64,000 nucleotides of DNA from Verrucomicrobiales bacterium (GCA_002698785.1 PAAG01000043.1:38701-102700); one strand, 5' to 3'. Shown: positions 8,724 through 17,567, counted from the first letter of the stretch. The notes: generated by a model from the letters alone, not told the origin. Program-made: numbers and translations.

Positions 8724-10271
8724 ATGGCCAGCGCACACCGATTCCTGCCTTTACTTCTCGCGGCCTTGTCTTCAGCTGCCATCTTATATTCCCAAAAGGC
8801 CTCAGCCCAGCACCCTGGCCGAATCCACACCCTCTACGGGAGCGACACACAGGGATTCTCTGGAGATGGCGGCCCGGCTGCAGATGCATTATTTAGTTCT
8901 ATACGCTCCATCACAATGAACGCTGACGGAGATCTTTTTCTGCTCGACAGATTCAATTATCGGATCAGAAAAATTGATGCTGCGACAAAGATTGTCACAA
9001 CCATAGCGGGAAACGGAGCCAACGCCTCAACAGGCGACGGCGGCCTTGCTACCGAGGCATCAATCCAAGCCAGCAGTTCCATAGCCTGTGATTCCGCCGG
9101 AAACATCTATTTCACAGAAACAACCAATCACATCATCCGCCGAATCCTCGTTTCAACCGGAATCATAGAAACGTTCGCCGGCACTGGTTCATCAGGATTT
9201 AGCGGCGACAACGGCGACCGCCTGTCGGCACAATTCAACGAACCGACGTACATTGCATTCGACTCGGACGACAACCTGTATGTGACTGATTTCAGAAACG
9301 ATCGTATCCGCCGAATCGCCGAGAGCACTGGTATCTGCACGACTATCGCAGGTGGATCGGAAAGCACCACATTTCTCGGAGACGGCGGATTAGCGATCGA
9401 CTCCCGTTTTAACTCACCCGACCACCTCCATATTGACACGAGTGACAATATTTTCTTTTCTACATTGAATAGGGTAGTGAAGATCGATGCCGCAACATCG
9501 CTGATTCACACGATCGTCGGCACAGGGGAAATCTCATTCAACGGAAACGGGCTACGCGGGGCAGCAACAAATATTCGCCCTTCCGGGATCGCAACCGGGC
9601 CAGACGGCGCTATTTTCATTAGCGATTACAACCGACTACGAAGATACGACCCAACAGCAGATCGGGTATTCATCTACGCGGGAACTATGGCTCCGGGAAA
9701 TTTCAGAGAAGGAGCCGTCGGAACCTCCACGGCACTGGATTCCGTCCTACGAAAAGTACTTGTGATGCCACGCGGGGAGATACTTTTCTCACACAGTTCG
9801 ACTATCAAATCCATCACATCGAATGGCCCAGCTCCGACACATCGAGCGAATTGCGCAGTCGGGAGAAACTCCGTCAGATTAATTGGATTCAATAAAGTTA
9901 ACCGCACCGGAAGGAAACAAACATACGAATCCTACATAAAAAGGAAGAAGAATACGCGGTATTGCTACTTCGCACTGCGAAACGACTCACATGCTAACAA
10001 TGCCATACTAGCACGCTACAAACTAAAGAACAGGAGATTCAAATTGGTTGTTCGCGACGACTTTTTTCAATCCAGCAACAGCCCTGTTTCTCGACGAGGT
10101 AATTCGAACGTCTTCGATATCGACCCAGGAGCAAAAAAGATTTTTTATATGCTGGTAAAGCCAAAGTTTAAAAAAAGGAAGAGGGAAAAAACAGCCATTC
10201 TTACATTCCGCGCAACCTCCCTCCTAAACAGCAGAGCTTCCGACACAGCCAAAGCAGTTTTCTATTACTAG
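8724..10271 (+). CDS. Secreted NHL-repeat propeller with shared basic C-terminal domain
   Basis: 515 aa with a signal peptide ending near ASA-Q. Residues about 30-365 hold five or six NHL-type repeats (GDGGLATEA, then DSAGNIYFTE...NHIIRRI), which build a beta-propeller. Residues about 375-515 are very basic. They align by eye with the C-terminal domain of the four FG-GAP proteins at 19-36 kb: ND..A..... then RRFKLVV, IDPG, then a Lys-rich strand, ILTFRATSLLNSRASDTA. It stands alone between a minus-strand run and the terminase island. NHL propellers usually bind ligands or proteins rather than catalyse. The role is probably surface binding, by inference. Confidence 0.75.
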   Translation: MASAHRFLPLLLAALSSAAILYSQKASAQHPGRIHTLYGSDTQGFSGDGGPAADALFSSIRSITMNADGDLFLLDRFNYRIRKIDAATKIVTTIAGNGANASTGDGGLATEASIQASSSIACDSAGNIYFTETTNHIIRRILVSTGIIETFAGTGSSGFSGDNGDRLSAQFNEPTYIAFDSDDNLYVTDFRNDRIRRIAESTGICTTIAGGSESTTFLGDGGLAIDSRFNSPDHLHIDTSDNIFFSTLNRVVKIDAATSLIHTIVGTGEISFNGNGLRGAATNIRPSGIATGPDGAIFISDYNRLRRYDPTADRVFIYAGTMAPGNFREGAVGTSTALDSVLRKVLVMPRGEILFSHSSTIKSITSNGPAPTHRANCAVGRNSVRLIGFNKVNRTGRKQTYESYIKRKKNTRYCYFALRNDSHANNAILARYKLKNRRFKLVVRDDFFQSSNSPVSRRGNSNVFDIDPGAKKIFYMLVKPKFKKRKREKTAILTFRATSLLNSRASDTAKAVFYY

Positions 10272-10327
10272 TTCGTCGCCGCTCAACCCAAGGAGAATTA
10301 ACCCCTCTCGACCCACCACCTCCCGCC

Positions 10328-10356
10328 TCGACATAACATTTTTGTTATGTTAGAAT
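10328..10356 (+). promoter_or_regulatory. Sigma-70-type promoter, repeat family copy 1
   Basis: TCGACA at 10328-10333 and TAGAAT at 10351-10356 are 17 bp apart, an ideal housekeeping spacing. The spacer carries a small inverted repeat (AACA...TGTT). The ATG of the next gene lies 7 bp after the -10 box, so the transcript would start at or next to the ATG, effectively leaderless. The same promoter with the same spacing recurs at 49742 and 63771. Confidence 0.7.
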
Positions 10357-10362
10357 ACAAGG

Positions 10363-10599
10363 ATGCAAACCGACAGCATCCTTCACACGTGGTCGCGTGA
10401 GCGGCTCGTCACCGAGCTCGGCAAAGTCGTCGAGAATCCCGATTCCAAACCCTCCGAGATCATCGCCGCCTGTCGCGAGATCTCACGTCTCGTAGGGCAC
10501 TCCGAAAAGCCCGAGGACCCACCCGAGCCACGCGACACCCTCCGCGACTTCATCAAACGCGTCCGCAACGGCGAAACCCCTGACTTACCAACAGAATGA
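10363..10599 (+). CDS. Small helical protein ahead of terminase gene
   Basis: The 78-aa product has a helical core (about residues 9-46, SRERLVTELGKVVENPDSKPSE...ISRLVG) and a Pro/Glu-rich, charged tail. The size, the position before a terminase large subunit and the short helical bundle are compatible with a small-terminase-like or HTH adaptor protein, but no signature proves this. It would be translated from a leaderless mRNA. Copies of the same promoter at 49.7 and 63.8 kb are not followed by this gene. Confidence 0.5.
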   Translation: MQTDSILHTWSRERLVTELGKVVENPDSKPSEIIAACREISRLVGHSEKPEDPPEPRDTLRDFIKRVRNGETPDLPTE

Positions 10600-10745
10600 T
10601 GGGAAAACCCCGAAAATGATAGGCAAGTAATCGCTCACTCAAAAACACCCAATCCGCCTACCATAAACACCTTACAAAGAATCAACACCCACAAAACACC
10701 GAAAAATGACCAAAAACGCGATCCCCTATCATTTCCCATCATTTT
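10595..10745. repeat. AATGATGGG-type iterons, copy 1
   Basis: Direct units AATGATGGGAAAA (10595-10607, overlapping the end of the small gene) and AAATGATAGGCAA (10614-10626) face inverted units CTATCATTT (10726-10734) and CCCATCATTTT (10735-10745), with a weaker AAATGACC near 10704. The same words recur at 49873-49996 and 63902-63931. The layout is like a protein-binding site array. Confidence 0.55.
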
Positions 10746-10756
10746 GAAAATACTCC

Positions 10757-10788
10757 TTCCGCCTTGGCGGAACCCCGCGACCGCGGGG
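10757..10788. terminator. Two adjacent GC-rich hairpins
   Basis: TTCCGCC-TT-GGCGGAA (10757-10772) is followed directly by CCCCGCG-AC-CGCGGGG (10773-10788). Both have perfect 7-bp stems with 2-nt loops. A T-rich run follows at about 10792-10840 but not directly after the stems. They could end the transcript of the 78-aa gene or be repeat palindromes. Confidence 0.45.
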
Positions 10789-11127
10789 CGATCATTTTGG
10801 CGAAGCCTCTTTATCTTACTCTTGCTCTTTATCTTTTTCTCATCACCAACCAACGCCCAATCCAATCCTACTCATTCTCTCACCACCCACCAACGCCGAA
10901 CCAACCCCATTCTAACTCCCAGCTCCTAACTTCTAACTCCTAATCCCCCTCATTCTCTCTCCCCCCTTGAACGTTGAGCGTTAAAAGTTCGACGTTGAAC
11001 GTTCCTCCCCTTCTAACTCCCAGTTCCTAACTACTACCTCCAGAAGCCCAGTGCCTTCTCCAGACACGTTAAAACTGATTACTGATCACAGATTACCGAT
11101 CACAGCGCCGCAGGCGCTTCCCTCCCC
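10789..11127. other. Non-coding, pyrimidine-rich spacer with short duplicated words
   Basis: No gene is seen. TTCTAACTCCCAG[CT]TCCTAAC occurs at 10911-10931 and 11011-11031. Between the copies lie GAACGTTGAGCGTT and GACGTTGAACGTT, partly inverted to each other. TGATTACTGATCACAG / GATTACCGATCACAG at about 11074-11104 is a tandem duplication. It looks like degenerate repeat filler preceding the terminase gene; no clear promoter is visible. Confidence 0.5.
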
Positions 11128-12627
11128 ATGAAATCCCAACTCACCCGCCTCCAAACCCTCTACCATTGCCGCGAAGAAGGCACTGGCAAACCCATCCCCT
11201 TCGTTCCCCGCCCCGAGCAGGAAACCATCTTCCAACACCTCATCGATCGCCCTAACGAACCCGCCTACATCATCAAATCCCGGCGCCTCGGACTCTCCAC
11301 CGGCATCAACCTCTTCCAGGTCGACAGCGCCTGCTGGCACCGTGGCTGGACCGGAATGCTCATTGACCGCACCCAGGAAGACGCCTCCCGAAAAATGGCC
11401 GACCAGATCCGCTTCGGATTCGAAAACATGGATCCCGAAGTCCGCACCCAATACCAGATCGTCCGCCAGTCCGACCGTGAGCTGCGCCTCCGCCTCGCCG
11501 ACGAGAACAAACCCGAAGCCTCCACCATCTACGCCGGAGTCTCCGCCCGTGGGGGCGACTTCTCCCTGCTCCACGTTTCCGAGATGGGCCCCATCGCCGC
11601 ACGCGACGACGCCCGCGCCAAAGAAATTGTCAACGGTGCCTTCCCCGCCGCCAGCCGAGGCAGCACCGTCGTGGAAACCACCTGGATGGGAGGCAAAACC
11701 GGACGCCTCTGGGACCTCATTGACCCCATCCTCCACAAAGATCCCAACGCCCCCGGCACCATCTACTTCTTCCCCTGGCACGCCGACCCCGAAGCCATCG
11801 AAATGCAAGGCATGGTCACCGCCGAGATCGAAGACTACTTCCGGAAATTGGAGGATCGGTTAGGCAAACGATTCGATCCCGAGCAGAAAAAATGGTATGC
11901 CGCCAAGCGCGTCCGCCATCGCCACGAAGTCGTTCGCGAATACCCCTCCACCCTCGAAGAAGCCCTCTCTTCCCCCGTCGAGGGCGCCATCTACGCCTCC
12001 TACCTCGACCAGGCCATGACCGATGGGCGCATCACCGACTTCCCCATTGATCGCTCCGCCCTCGTCCATACCGCGTGGGACCTCGGCTCCCCCTTCAACA
12101 CCGTCACCTGGTATTTCCAGATCATCGGGCGCGAGATACTCATCATCGACGTCGACCTCGAGCTCAACATCACCCTTACCGATCGCGTCTCCCGCATCCT
12201 CTCGAAGGGGTATCCGTTAGGCACCCATCTTCTCCCTCACGATGCCACCGCCACTGCGACCAGCGGAAAAAGCGTCCAGCAGGATCTTCAGGAAGCCGGC
12301 CTTTCCAACACCCGCGTCGTCCCCCGCACCCAGAACGTCTGGATCGGGATCAACGCCACCGAAGAAGCCTTTCCCCGCATGCGCTTCCACGCCACCAACT
12401 GCGCCACCGGAATCGACCGATTGCAGAACTACCGCGTCACCAACGAATCCCGCACTGGCCTCGCCGTCGAGACACCCGTCCACGACCGCAACTCCCACGC
12501 CGCCGACGCCCTCCGCATCATGATGGAAGGCATGGAATCCGGCCTCGCCGGAAAATCCCACCACACCGGCACCCGCCGCTCCGTCCGTAAAGCCCGCGTC
12601 ATGCGTGGGTATGGGGGTGTGCGGTGA
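11128..12627 (+). CDS. Phage-type terminase large subunit (orphan)
   Basis: 499 aa. The ATPase half has a Walker-A-like SRRLGLSTG (51-59), a Walker-B-like SLLHVSE (146-152) with catalytic Glu152, and a VVETTW coupling motif near 181-186. The RNase-H-like nuclease half has AWDLG (Asp318), an HD at 371-372 and the closing SHAADALR (456-463). Terminases package phage DNA by ATP-driven translocation and cutting, and all expected motifs look intact. No portal, capsid, tail or lysis gene is nearby, so it is an orphan in a mobile or relic island. The start is ATG 11128, and GC is higher than in the genes that follow. Confidence 0.85.
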   Translation: MKSQLTRLQTLYHCREEGTGKPIPFVPRPEQETIFQHLIDRPNEPAYIIKSRRLGLSTGINLFQVDSACWHRGWTGMLIDRTQEDASRKMADQIRFGFENMDPEVRTQYQIVRQSDRELRLRLADENKPEASTIYAGVSARGGDFSLLHVSEMGPIAARDDARAKEIVNGAFPAASRGSTVVETTWMGGKTGRLWDLIDPILHKDPNAPGTIYFFPWHADPEAIEMQGMVTAEIEDYFRKLEDRLGKRFDPEQKKWYAAKRVRHRHEVVREYPSTLEEALSSPVEGAIYASYLDQAMTDGRITDFPIDRSALVHTAWDLGSPFNTVTWYFQIIGREILIIDVDLELNITLTDRVSRILSKGYPLGTHLLPHDATATATSGKSVQQDLQEAGLSNTRVVPRTQNVWIGINATEEAFPRMRFHATNCATGIDRLQNYRVTNESRTGLAVETPVHDRNSHAADALRIMMEGMESGLAGKSHHTGTRRSVRKARVMRGYGGVR

Positions 12628-12875
12628 AATATTTAAGAATCTTTTCTCGAAAACAAAAAGTATTCGAGCAAAATTCATTCGTAATCGTCTCAACAAATCT
12701 ACAACATACGAAATTTCGAAGCCAAATGAATGAAATTAATAGAATTATCATCATCATTAAGCGAAATTACCCACATATTCGAATGCAGCGATCTCACTCC
12801 ATTTCAAATTAAGATTTATCTCATTGTTGATTTCAAAGCATTTGATTTTCAATAGCTCCTAAATATCTTGACTCG
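12628..12875. other. AT-rich spacer
   Basis: The base composition drops sharply to AT-rich immediately after the terminase gene. No ORF of note, repeat or hairpin stands out. It marks the left edge of the AT-rich three-gene block and probably holds its promoter. Confidence 0.4.
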
Positions 12876-13661
12876 ATGACTTCAACTCCAGGCTTCGCAA
12901 ATCCTCCTGTTACAGAGGTTGCAATCGGAGTGTTCTTTGACCTCATTCCAGATTTGGTAAACGGGCATTTTGGCCAATTTTGGGAACGCCACAAAGATGA
13001 TTGGCCAACCTCTCGCGACGCGAGAGTCCTACCTTACCAATTGGAGCAGTTCGATGATTCTCCGGTTTTTGGGCAGTTGAATTTGCACTTCTCCCAGGAT
13101 CCTGAAGTTAGATTCCAGTTTCTGGACATTTCAGAAACTCGCATTTTGCAGCTACAAAAAACAGCGTTCATCTACAATTGGAGAAAGGCAGAGGAAGACT
13201 ACCCTCGTTTCCATGTTCTGAATGATGAATTCACAAACTGGTACACCAAATTTCAAGCGTTCGCACAAGATCGGAACCTCTCGCTATCTTCACCGCGCCA
13301 ATGGGAAGTTACTTACGTAAATTCCATTCCCAAAGGTGTGCTTTGGGAAAGTGTGCAAGATTGGGAAAGCGTGCTTTGTGGTCCCTTTTTGTTTCCGGAT
13401 CCCTCGTACAAAATGAAACTTGAATCCGTTGTCTCAAATTGGAGCTATGTAATTGGCGAAAATGACGGCCGCCTGCGTGCGAGCGTTTCTCATGCAAAAG
13501 ATGCAGAACCAGAGACTTTGACTATCAAACTTTCAACAAGAGGACCGATCAAGACATCAGTCGAAGATGGTTTAAAGATCGGTCACAACGCGATCGTAAC
13601 CTTTTTCAAAGACATCACTTCCGGAAAAGCTCACTCATACTGGGAACTAGAAGATGAATAG
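12876..13661 (+). CDS. TIGR04255-like protein
   Basis: 261 aa with no signal peptide or membrane segment. The opening (PPVTEVAIGVFFD then L...GHFGQFW), the middle RVLPYQLEQFD and ILQLQKTAFIYNWRK, and the FPD....VLNDEF-type centre match the cytoplasmic TIGR04255 family, whose function is unknown. It is the first gene of a tight operon: its last 8 bp overlap the start of the next gene (ATGAATAG). Composition is AT-rich compared with flanking genes, suggesting transfer. TIGR04255 genes often occur in accessory regions next to small unknown genes (general knowledge). Confidence 0.65.
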   Translation: MTSTPGFANPPVTEVAIGVFFDLIPDLVNGHFGQFWERHKDDWPTSRDARVLPYQLEQFDDSPVFGQLNLHFSQDPEVRFQFLDISETRILQLQKTAFIYNWRKAEEDYPRFHVLNDEFTNWYTKFQAFAQDRNLSLSSPRQWEVTYVNSIPKGVLWESVQDWESVLCGPFLFPDPSYKMKLESVVSNWSYVIGENDGRLRASVSHAKDAEPETLTIKLSTRGPIKTSVEDGLKIGHNAIVTFFKDITSGKAHSYWELEDE

Positions 13662-14076
13662 CATAGGCTCAACCATATCTCCTCTCCAATTGTCAGAAAC
13701 CGAAGAGGACTCAATAATTTCTCACTTGGGATTCGAATCAACTGAGAAAACTTGGCGTGCTCGATTCCTAGATATCCAAACTTCAATCCGGAAAGAGATA
13801 TTCGAAGACGCGCGCCCTACCCAAGAGGCAATTCAAGCATTGCTTTCTATCTTTAAATCAGTCCAACAAACAGATTGGAAAATGAGGCCTCCTACATCAA
13901 TCTCTTTGGATGGGGATGGAGGGTTCACGATCGAGTTCAATCTAGGCCCGGGCTCTTCAGACATTATCGAGGCAACAAGTGAAGGGGAAATAGAGTCAAT
14001 CTCTATACGAAACGGAAAAGTTCGATCTCGAAAGCCTTTGGCTACTGTCACCACAACAGTCTCCAAATTCGCTTAA
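13654..14076 (+). CDS. Hypothetical protein, TIGR04255 partner
   Basis: The 140-aa product is acidic and soluble, with a helical N-terminal two-thirds and a C-terminal beta-rich part (SLDGDGGFTIEFNLG...SISIRNGKV). It is translationally coupled to the TIGR04255-like gene by an 8-bp overlap, so the two products probably act together. No family is recognised. It shares the AT-rich composition of its neighbours. Confidence 0.55.
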   Translation: MNSIGSTISPLQLSETEEDSIISHLGFESTEKTWRARFLDIQTSIRKEIFEDARPTQEAIQALLSIFKSVQQTDWKMRPPTSISLDGDGGFTIEFNLGPGSSDIIEATSEGEIESISIRNGKVRSRKPLATVTTTVSKFA

Positions 14077-14113
14077 CCAAATCAGTACGAGCAAACTTCT
14101 TCAAGATTCGACA

Positions 14114-14509
14114 ATGAGGTCCATTTTGAGAAGAATGCTATATACCCGAAATTATTATAACTCGGAGACAAACCACGTCGAACTCAATGCTTTTCGTCCC
14201 GAAAAGCATGATACAGACGGAGTTTCTGTTTCATTCAAACCACCCAGAACAGATGAACAGGAAGGTCTTTCCGGACGAAATCCTGGTGGATACGAAGTTG
14301 CAACAATCCCAGAGAAGGCTCTTGAGTCACATCAGATTTCAGTCAGAGAAGATCCGACTCCCGAAAATCCTGCACATGCCATTATCCCCGAGCTGCGATA
14401 CGAAAATAGACGGTCGGACAGGGCTTACGAATTGATGAAGGCTCTCTCTGACGCTGTAACCGAAGTCACAGGGCCATATTTTCCAGAGAAAGAGAGTTCA
14501 CGAGGTTGA
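14114..14509 (+). CDS. Hypothetical protein with NPAHA motif
   Basis: The 131-aa cytoplasmic-type protein has the sequence pattern LNAFRPEK, then DGVSVSF, then a GGYEVATIP strand, and P-x-x-x-NPAHAII near residues 82-92, with a helical end. Small proteins with a central NPAHA motif are found beside TIGR04255-type genes in accessory DNA (recollection, not searched). It lies 37 bp after the previous gene and shares its composition, so I treat it as the third gene of the operon. Function unknown. Confidence 0.5.
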   Translation: MRSILRRMLYTRNYYNSETNHVELNAFRPEKHDTDGVSVSFKPPRTDEQEGLSGRNPGGYEVATIPEKALESHQISVREDPTPENPAHAIIPELRYENRRSDRAYELMKALSDAVTEVTGPYFPEKESSRG

Positions 14510-14550
14510 CCGTGAATTTATTGATGCAATACGAGAAAAGTATCCGCATC

Positions 14551-15186
14551 ATGACGGCAGCCCCCACAATGCCCCACCGCACCAACAACCGCAAAACCAC
14601 GCCCAAGGTCAAAAACGGCGTGGTCCAGACGAAGAACCGCCAGCAGGTCACGCGGCTGAACGGACTCGCCGTGGGCATTGATAAATCGGGAGGTCGGCAG
14701 GTGCTCACCAAAGACGATGCCTGGAAATTTCTCCGCCTCATCCCCGACTGGAAACGCGTCTCGACCGACCTCGATCTCATCTATCTCTCAGGCACGGTAG
14801 CCGAATACGAAGACGGATACTACGAGTATCCTAGTTGGCCAACCATCACACTCAACTCATGGGAGGATGACCTATCAGCCCTCATTCTGGATGAAGAATA
14901 CGTCCGCCTGCACCGACCTCTGCTCAACAGGCTAGGTGTAGAAATCACCACGGGCGAACACGGCATCACCAAACTCCAGTTCAACGAAGACAACGCCCGC
15001 GCCTGGCAGCTTCTCCATATTTTTCTGCACGAGTTAGGACATCACCATTACCGCATCAAGCACGGCCGCGACCGCAGCGCCGGCTCCGAGAAATACGCCG
15101 AAGGCTACGCCTTCAAGATGGAAAAGAAAGTCTGGCGTCGCTACTGCGAAGCCTTCGACTTCCACCCTCCCGGCAGTCCGTTTTGA
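14551..15186 (+). CDS. Zinc-metallopeptidase-like protein (HELGH)
   Basis: About 211 aa from ATG 14551. Its zincin core, LLHIFLHELGHHHY, holds HExxH with a further His. A downstream Glu in GSEKYAEGYA is a candidate third ligand, as in gluzincins and ImmA-like proteases. The N-terminus is basic (PHRTNNRKTTPKVKNG) and could bind nucleic acid. An upstream TTG at 14506 would overlap the previous gene by 4 bp. GC rises again here, so it may not belong to the AT-rich operon. It has no signal peptide and is probably cytoplasmic. Substrate unknown. Confidence 0.6.
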   Translation: MTAAPTMPHRTNNRKTTPKVKNGVVQTKNRQQVTRLNGLAVGIDKSGGRQVLTKDDAWKFLRLIPDWKRVSTDLDLIYLSGTVAEYEDGYYEYPSWPTITLNSWEDDLSALILDEEYVRLHRPLLNRLGVEITTGEHGITKLQFNEDNARAWQLLHIFLHELGHHHYRIKHGRDRSAGSEKYAEGYAFKMEKKVWRRYCEAFDFHPPGSPF

Positions 15187-15195
15187 GTTCCCCCC

Positions 15196-15768
15196 ATGAA
15201 ACCCCTCTACCCCATTCTCCTATCCCTCCTCCTCGCCCCATCCCTCTACGCCGACGTCCCGTGGACGATCGACGAATGGGAAGAACGCTGGCAATCCATC
15301 GACGAGAGCGTGGAAAAGAAACACCTCGGTGACCGCGACATCGGCGGCGATGAAATTGGCGGCACCTACTCGGCACGGAGCTACATGGTCGAGCTGTCCA
15401 AGACGGAAGATCGATCCATCACCGCAGCGATCCGCCTCGTCGCAGTTCCGTCCGTCGGCGAGATCATGGAGTATTCCTTCATGATCATGGAAAACGATGC
15501 AGAGGGAAATCCGTTACTCCCCCCGGCGTCACCTTCTCACCAACCCACCGCAGAGGAAATCAGCCAGACACTCGAACTCCTGAGCGGCGAAGCAATCAAA
15601 GACATCAGCGAGCTTGAGAAACTCCCCGTCTCAGAAGAAGAGCTCGGCGTGGTCGAAGGAAAGGAAACCAAAGAGGTTCGCCGCCTCACGGAGAACGCCG
15701 TCCTCATCATCCACCACGTCCTTTACTCCGATATGGTTCGTTTCGAAATCCGAAAGAAAGCGCGCTGA
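15196..15768 (+). CDS. Secreted hypothetical protein
   Basis: 190 aa with a clear signal peptide (MKPLYPILLSLLLAPSLYA-D) and an acidic Glu-rich mature part. It starts 9 bp after the metallopeptidase stop, so it is probably cotranscribed with it. No domain is recognised. Confidence 0.6.
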   Translation: MKPLYPILLSLLLAPSLYADVPWTIDEWEERWQSIDESVEKKHLGDRDIGGDEIGGTYSARSYMVELSKTEDRSITAAIRLVAVPSVGEIMEYSFMIMENDAEGNPLLPPASPSHQPTAEEISQTLELLSGEAIKDISELEKLPVSEEELGVVEGKETKEVRRLTENAVLIIHHVLYSDMVRFEIRKKAR

Positions 15769-15798
15769 ATTCTCATGCTAACACGGCCCCTAAAAAGA

Positions 15799-15828
15799 GT
15801 GCATTTTGCACAACTTTGCAGAATGCAC
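15799..15828. promoter_or_regulatory. Inverted repeat containing GTGCATTTTGCAC
   Basis: GTGCATTTTGCA at 15799-15810 is mirrored by TGCAGAATGCAC at 15817-15828 (12-bp arms, one mismatch, 6-bp loop). The first 13 bases form their own palindrome, GTGCATTTTGCAC. The identical 13-mer lies upstream of the paralogous PD40 gene at 56754-58232. It is 108 bp before the gene start here, so it is a candidate operator. Confidence 0.55.
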
Positions 15829-15936
15829 CGCTCTCGAAAAAGATTTCTGTTAGTTTTTGGAATTTTCTTGAAATTCATTCGTCTTTCGGGAGCTAGTTAG
15901 GGTAGAGAGTGTTCTCTCTCCTCCTTCCATCCTTCT

Positions 15937-17430
15937 ATGAAATCCATCCTAGCCCGCCTCGGAACGGCTTCTTGTCTTCTGCTCTCATTCACCATCGCGC
16001 CCGTAAACGCTCACGACCTCGTCTCCGCGGATGACGACGAAGCGCAGGGTACTGAAAATGCATTCAAACCCACTGTATCAGGCAGTGGGCGCTACGTGGT
16101 GTTTCATACCGAGGCTAGCCTGTTGCCTGAGGACGACAATCTCTTCCGCGATGTTTACTGGAGAGACCGCGAGACCCGAGAACTCCGACTAATTTCCCAG
16201 AATGCGGAGGGAGAGGCCGGGAATGGGGACTCTAACGACGCAGTGATTTCTGCGAACGGCGCATTTGTTGCATTCCAGTCCACTGCCAGAAACTTCGTCG
16301 ACGACGATCCAGGTGCCCTGATTGACATTTTCGTCTGCGAGATTGCGACCGGGGAAATCACGATGATTTCCCGATCGCCATCTGGCGAGAGAGGCAACGG
16401 GAGTTCCACCGACCCCTCGATCTCGTACGATGGCTCGATGGTGGCGTTTCAATCCGCAGCAACCAACTTATCCCCACTGGACACTATGCCTGATTCCGAT
16501 ATCTACGCCAGGAGCCGCACCGATGATAGCTCGATTGTACTGGTCTCGCGCAACGCCTCGGACGCCCCTGGTAATAGCGCCGAAATTCAGGCCGTCATAT
16601 CGGGAGATGGAGAGTATGTGGCATTCACCTCATTTTCTGACAATCTGCTCGCCGACGATCCTGACACCGATAGAGATGTCTACCTCTTCCGCCTCGACAC
16701 CGGAACTCTGGAGCTGGTCTCTTACGACAGCACGAATACCGTCTCAGGCAACGGACTGAGCCAGAATCCCTCTCTCAACGAATCAGGAAGGGTTGTAGTC
16801 TTTTACTCCACAGGGACGAACCTTTCGGGAGACGACAACGACGCGTTAAACGACGTGTTCATTCGCTACATGGATGCGATGGCGCCAGAAAACATCCTGG
16901 TATCGGTGAATAACGAGAAAGAAAAATCAAACCTTACTTCCGTTAGCGGTCCCCTCTCATTATCCTCCGACGGGCAGTTTGTGGCATTTCGCTCGCAGGG
17001 AACGAACATGGGGGCCAGCAACGCAAATGCTGGTTTCTCAGCCTATCACATTTACTTGCGGGATGTGGCTGTTGAGAAAACCATCTTGATGAACGATGTC
17101 ACCGGAGGTGCAGATGATAGCTCGGATGATGTCACCATCTCAGCTGACGGGGAAACCGTCGTCTACGAATCAGACGCGACCAACCTCGTGAACTTCGACT
17201 ACAACGGATCGACCACCGACGTCTTCGCTTCACCGGGTCGGGACTTCACCTTCGACCGCGAGGCTCGAGCCGCCGCCATCCAGAAAGCGATACTGCGCGC
17301 GAAGCTCACCAAGAAACTCCGGAAATTTAAGAAGAAGCTCCGCAAAGTCCGCCGTGCGAAAAAAGCGGCCCGCGTCAAAGCCTTCAAAAAGAAGATCAGG
17401 AAAGTGAAGAAGCAGCTGCGGTCCTTGTAA
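15937..17430 (+). CDS. Secreted PD40-type propeller with basic C-terminal hairpin
   Basis: 497 aa. A signal peptide (about 1-25) is followed by seven or so TolB/PD40-like repeats of the form ISADGxxVAFxSxAxNLxxxDxxxxxDVYxRDxxTGxxxLIS. These build a beta-propeller with Asp-rich, probably calcium-binding loops. The last ~45 residues (453-497) are almost only Lys, Arg, Ala and Leu, form two helices split by RRAKKAARV, and end in KKQLRSL. The same tail ends five other exported proteins in this window. It is paralogous to the proteins at 17619 and 56754. I infer a surface or matrix protein with the tail as sorting or anchoring element. Confidence 0.8.
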   Translation: MKSILARLGTASCLLLSFTIAPVNAHDLVSADDDEAQGTENAFKPTVSGSGRYVVFHTEASLLPEDDNLFRDVYWRDRETRELRLISQNAEGEAGNGDSNDAVISANGAFVAFQSTARNFVDDDPGALIDIFVCEIATGEITMISRSPSGERGNGSSTDPSISYDGSMVAFQSAATNLSPLDTMPDSDIYARSRTDDSSIVLVSRNASDAPGNSAEIQAVISGDGEYVAFTSFSDNLLADDPDTDRDVYLFRLDTGTLELVSYDSTNTVSGNGLSQNPSLNESGRVVVFYSTGTNLSGDDNDALNDVFIRYMDAMAPENILVSVNNEKEKSNLTSVSGPLSLSSDGQFVAFRSQGTNMGASNANAGFSAYHIYLRDVAVEKTILMNDVTGGADDSSDDVTISADGETVVYESDATNLVNFDYNGSTTDVFASPGRDFTFDREARAAAIQKAILRAKLTKKLRKFKKKLRKVRRAKKAARVKAFKKKIRKVKKQLRSL

Positions 17431-17524
17431 ATGGATCAGGCTCGATAAAGCCATAATTTTCATAGAACCCTTGCGTTCTCTTCTATGGTAATTATAATAG
17501 AGCGTCTTCCGCCTTCGTTTCGGT

Positions 17525-17567
17525 AGCCGGGTGACAGTCACGATGTGCCCCTGTCACACCCGGCTTT
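17525..17567 (+). terminator. Strong intrinsic-terminator-like hairpin
   Basis: AGCCGGGTGACAG (17525-17537) pairs with CTGTCACACCCGGCT (17551-17565), followed by TTCTCG. A second, weaker AT-rich inverted repeat (TTTTCATAGAA / TTCTATGGTAA) lies just upstream at about 17456-17490. They probably end the transcript of the PD40 gene at 15937. Confidence 0.6.

Noticed and set aside
10328..12627. A complete prophage
   Set aside because: Only a terminase large subunit is recognisable. No portal, capsid, tail, lysis or integrase gene is found in the flanks.
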